NCBI GenBank assembly: GCA_028875335.1 | Contig: JAPPEF010000346.1 | Span: 1 to 6,699, forward strand | Direction: 5' to 3' | Source: Gemmatimonadota bacterium | GTDB taxonomy: Bacteria; Latescibacterota; UBA2968; UBA8231 | Length of the DNA stretch: 6,699 bases | Shown: one piece after another, positions 6,220 to 6,699 of the stretch | Layout of the letters: every line of letters begins with the position of its first letter | Position numbering within the stretch: the first letter of the stretch is position 1 | Position numbers and translations under genes: made by a program | The notes under the pieces: generated by a model | Database searches by the model: none | Told to the model about the DNA's origin: nothing | What the model saw: the letters and a program-made list of their open reading frames with translations, nothing else

Positions 6220-6699
6220 CAATTAGCTCCTCCCCAAGTGTACACCCGCGCCGGCTTAGGCTCCCACACCTCCGCATCGTCAATCCCCGGCAAGCTCGAT
6301 AGCGCCTGGAACTCGCTGGCCATCGCCACGTACTCATTCGTCTCGGCCAGCACCGCCGGCTTGCAGGCGATCGGGTCGCGCAAGACCGCAAAGCCATTGA
6401 CCGTGCCAATGGCAAAGGTATAGAAGCCGTCGAGATCGTCGAGCGCCGCTTGCAAGGCCGCTTGCAAGGTATCCCCCTGCTGCATCCGCCACATCAAGTA
6501 GCCAGCGGCCACCTCCGAGTCGTTTTCCGTGCGGATCTCAATTCCCCTACGCTCCAAGCGCGTGCGCAGCCGATTGTGATTGCTCAGCGACCCGTTGTGT
6601 ACTAAGCAGAGGTCCATGCCCGTGGAAAAGGGATGAGAGCCATCGGTGGTCACCGCGCTCTCGGTGGCCATGCGCGTGTGGCCGATGATGTGCGTGCCG
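6219..6699 (-). CDS. mgsA: N-methylglutamate synthase subunit A, partial (class II glutamine amidotransferase domain)
   Basis: This is the C-terminal part (159 residues plus stop) of a class II (Ntn-type) glutamine amidotransferase domain. It would act on the gamma-glutamyl amide and pass the amine group to the MgsC site. The frame stays open to the right edge. The first visible residues, GTHIIGHTRMATES, are the conserved amidotransferase block, so the ATG at 6671 is internal and not the start. Further motifs are LVHNGSLSNH (with the NG of the oxyanion hole), ENDSEVAAGYLMW, LDGFYTFAIGT, LRDPIACKP and VAMASEFQALSSL. The catalytic N-terminal cysteine lies outside the window, so activity cannot be judged. 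About the first half of a protein of typical size (near 300 aa) is missing. A GlxB-type or PurF-like amidotransferase would look similar here; the mgsB and mgsC genes directly downstream support this name. Confidence 0.85.
   Translation of the reverse strand, partial: GTHIIGHTRMATESAVTTDGSHPFSTGMDLCLVHNGSLSNHNRLRTRLERRGIEIRTENDSEVAAGYLMWRMQQGDTLQAALQAALDDLDGFYTFAIGTVNGFAVLRDPIACKPAVLAETNEYVAMASEFQALSSLPGIDDAEVWEPKPARVYTWGGAN
6227..6235 (-). promoter_or_regulatory. Strong ribosome-binding site for mgsB
   Basis: GGGGAGGAG on the minus strand, within the end of mgsA, lies 7 nt before the ATG at 6219-6217. It is the strongest Shine-Dalgarno sequence in the operon. It places the start at this ATG rather than at the TTG one codon earlier. 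Confidence 0.7.

Noticed and set aside
6446..6469. Exact 12-bp tandem repeat (CCGCTTGCAAGG twice) in mgsA
   Set aside because: It encodes LQAALQAAL in an amphipathic helix before LDGFYTF. Alanine/leucine repeats are usual there, the frame is kept, and there is no sign of a phase-variable tract.

Overview
The window joins two stretches of DNA with very different composition. From about 1570 to the right edge it is GC-rich (counted lines give roughly 58-68% G+C). It holds one tightly packed minus-strand operon for using methylated amines through the N-methylglutamate (NMG) pathway. From about 1 to 1560 it is AT-rich (counted lines give about 40% G+C). That part holds a minus-strand DNA methyltransferase gene and, at the left edge, the possible 3' end of a convergent plus-strand gene.

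Read in the direction of transcription (right to left), the operon is mgsA (5' end cut off by the window edge), mgsB, mgsC, gmaS and mgdA. MgsA, MgsB and MgsC correspond to the three functional parts of glutamate synthase: the class II amidotransferase, the GXGXG beta-helix and the FMN barrel. Together they would form N-methylglutamate synthase. GmaS is a glutamine-synthetase-fold gamma-glutamylmethylamide synthetase. MgdA is the sarcosine-oxidase-beta-like subunit of N-methylglutamate dehydrogenase. The proposed flow is methylamine + glutamate + ATP -> gamma-glutamylmethylamide (GmaS) -> N-methylglutamate (MgsABC) -> glutamate plus a C1 unit (Mgd). The genes overlap by 1 or 8 nt or are separated by 4 or 7 nt, as expected for a translationally coupled operon. 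Its promoter must lie beyond the right edge.

The most notable feature is the operon's end. MgdA looks complete, but the other three dehydrogenase subunit genes (mgdB, mgdC, mgdD; soxD, soxA and soxG homologues) do not follow it. Only a few bases after the mgdA stop codon the composition drops to AT-rich DNA and the methyltransferase begins. This is either a real insertion or rearrangement that cut the operon, or a chimeric contig join.

The host is a bacterium with a GC-rich chromosome and a methylotrophic or methylamine-nitrogen-using lifestyle. I cannot name the phylum from this window. I did not find an undescribed system here. The candidates worth checking are the operon/methyltransferase junction, the possible restriction partner at the left edge, and an MgsC without iron-sulfur cysteines.
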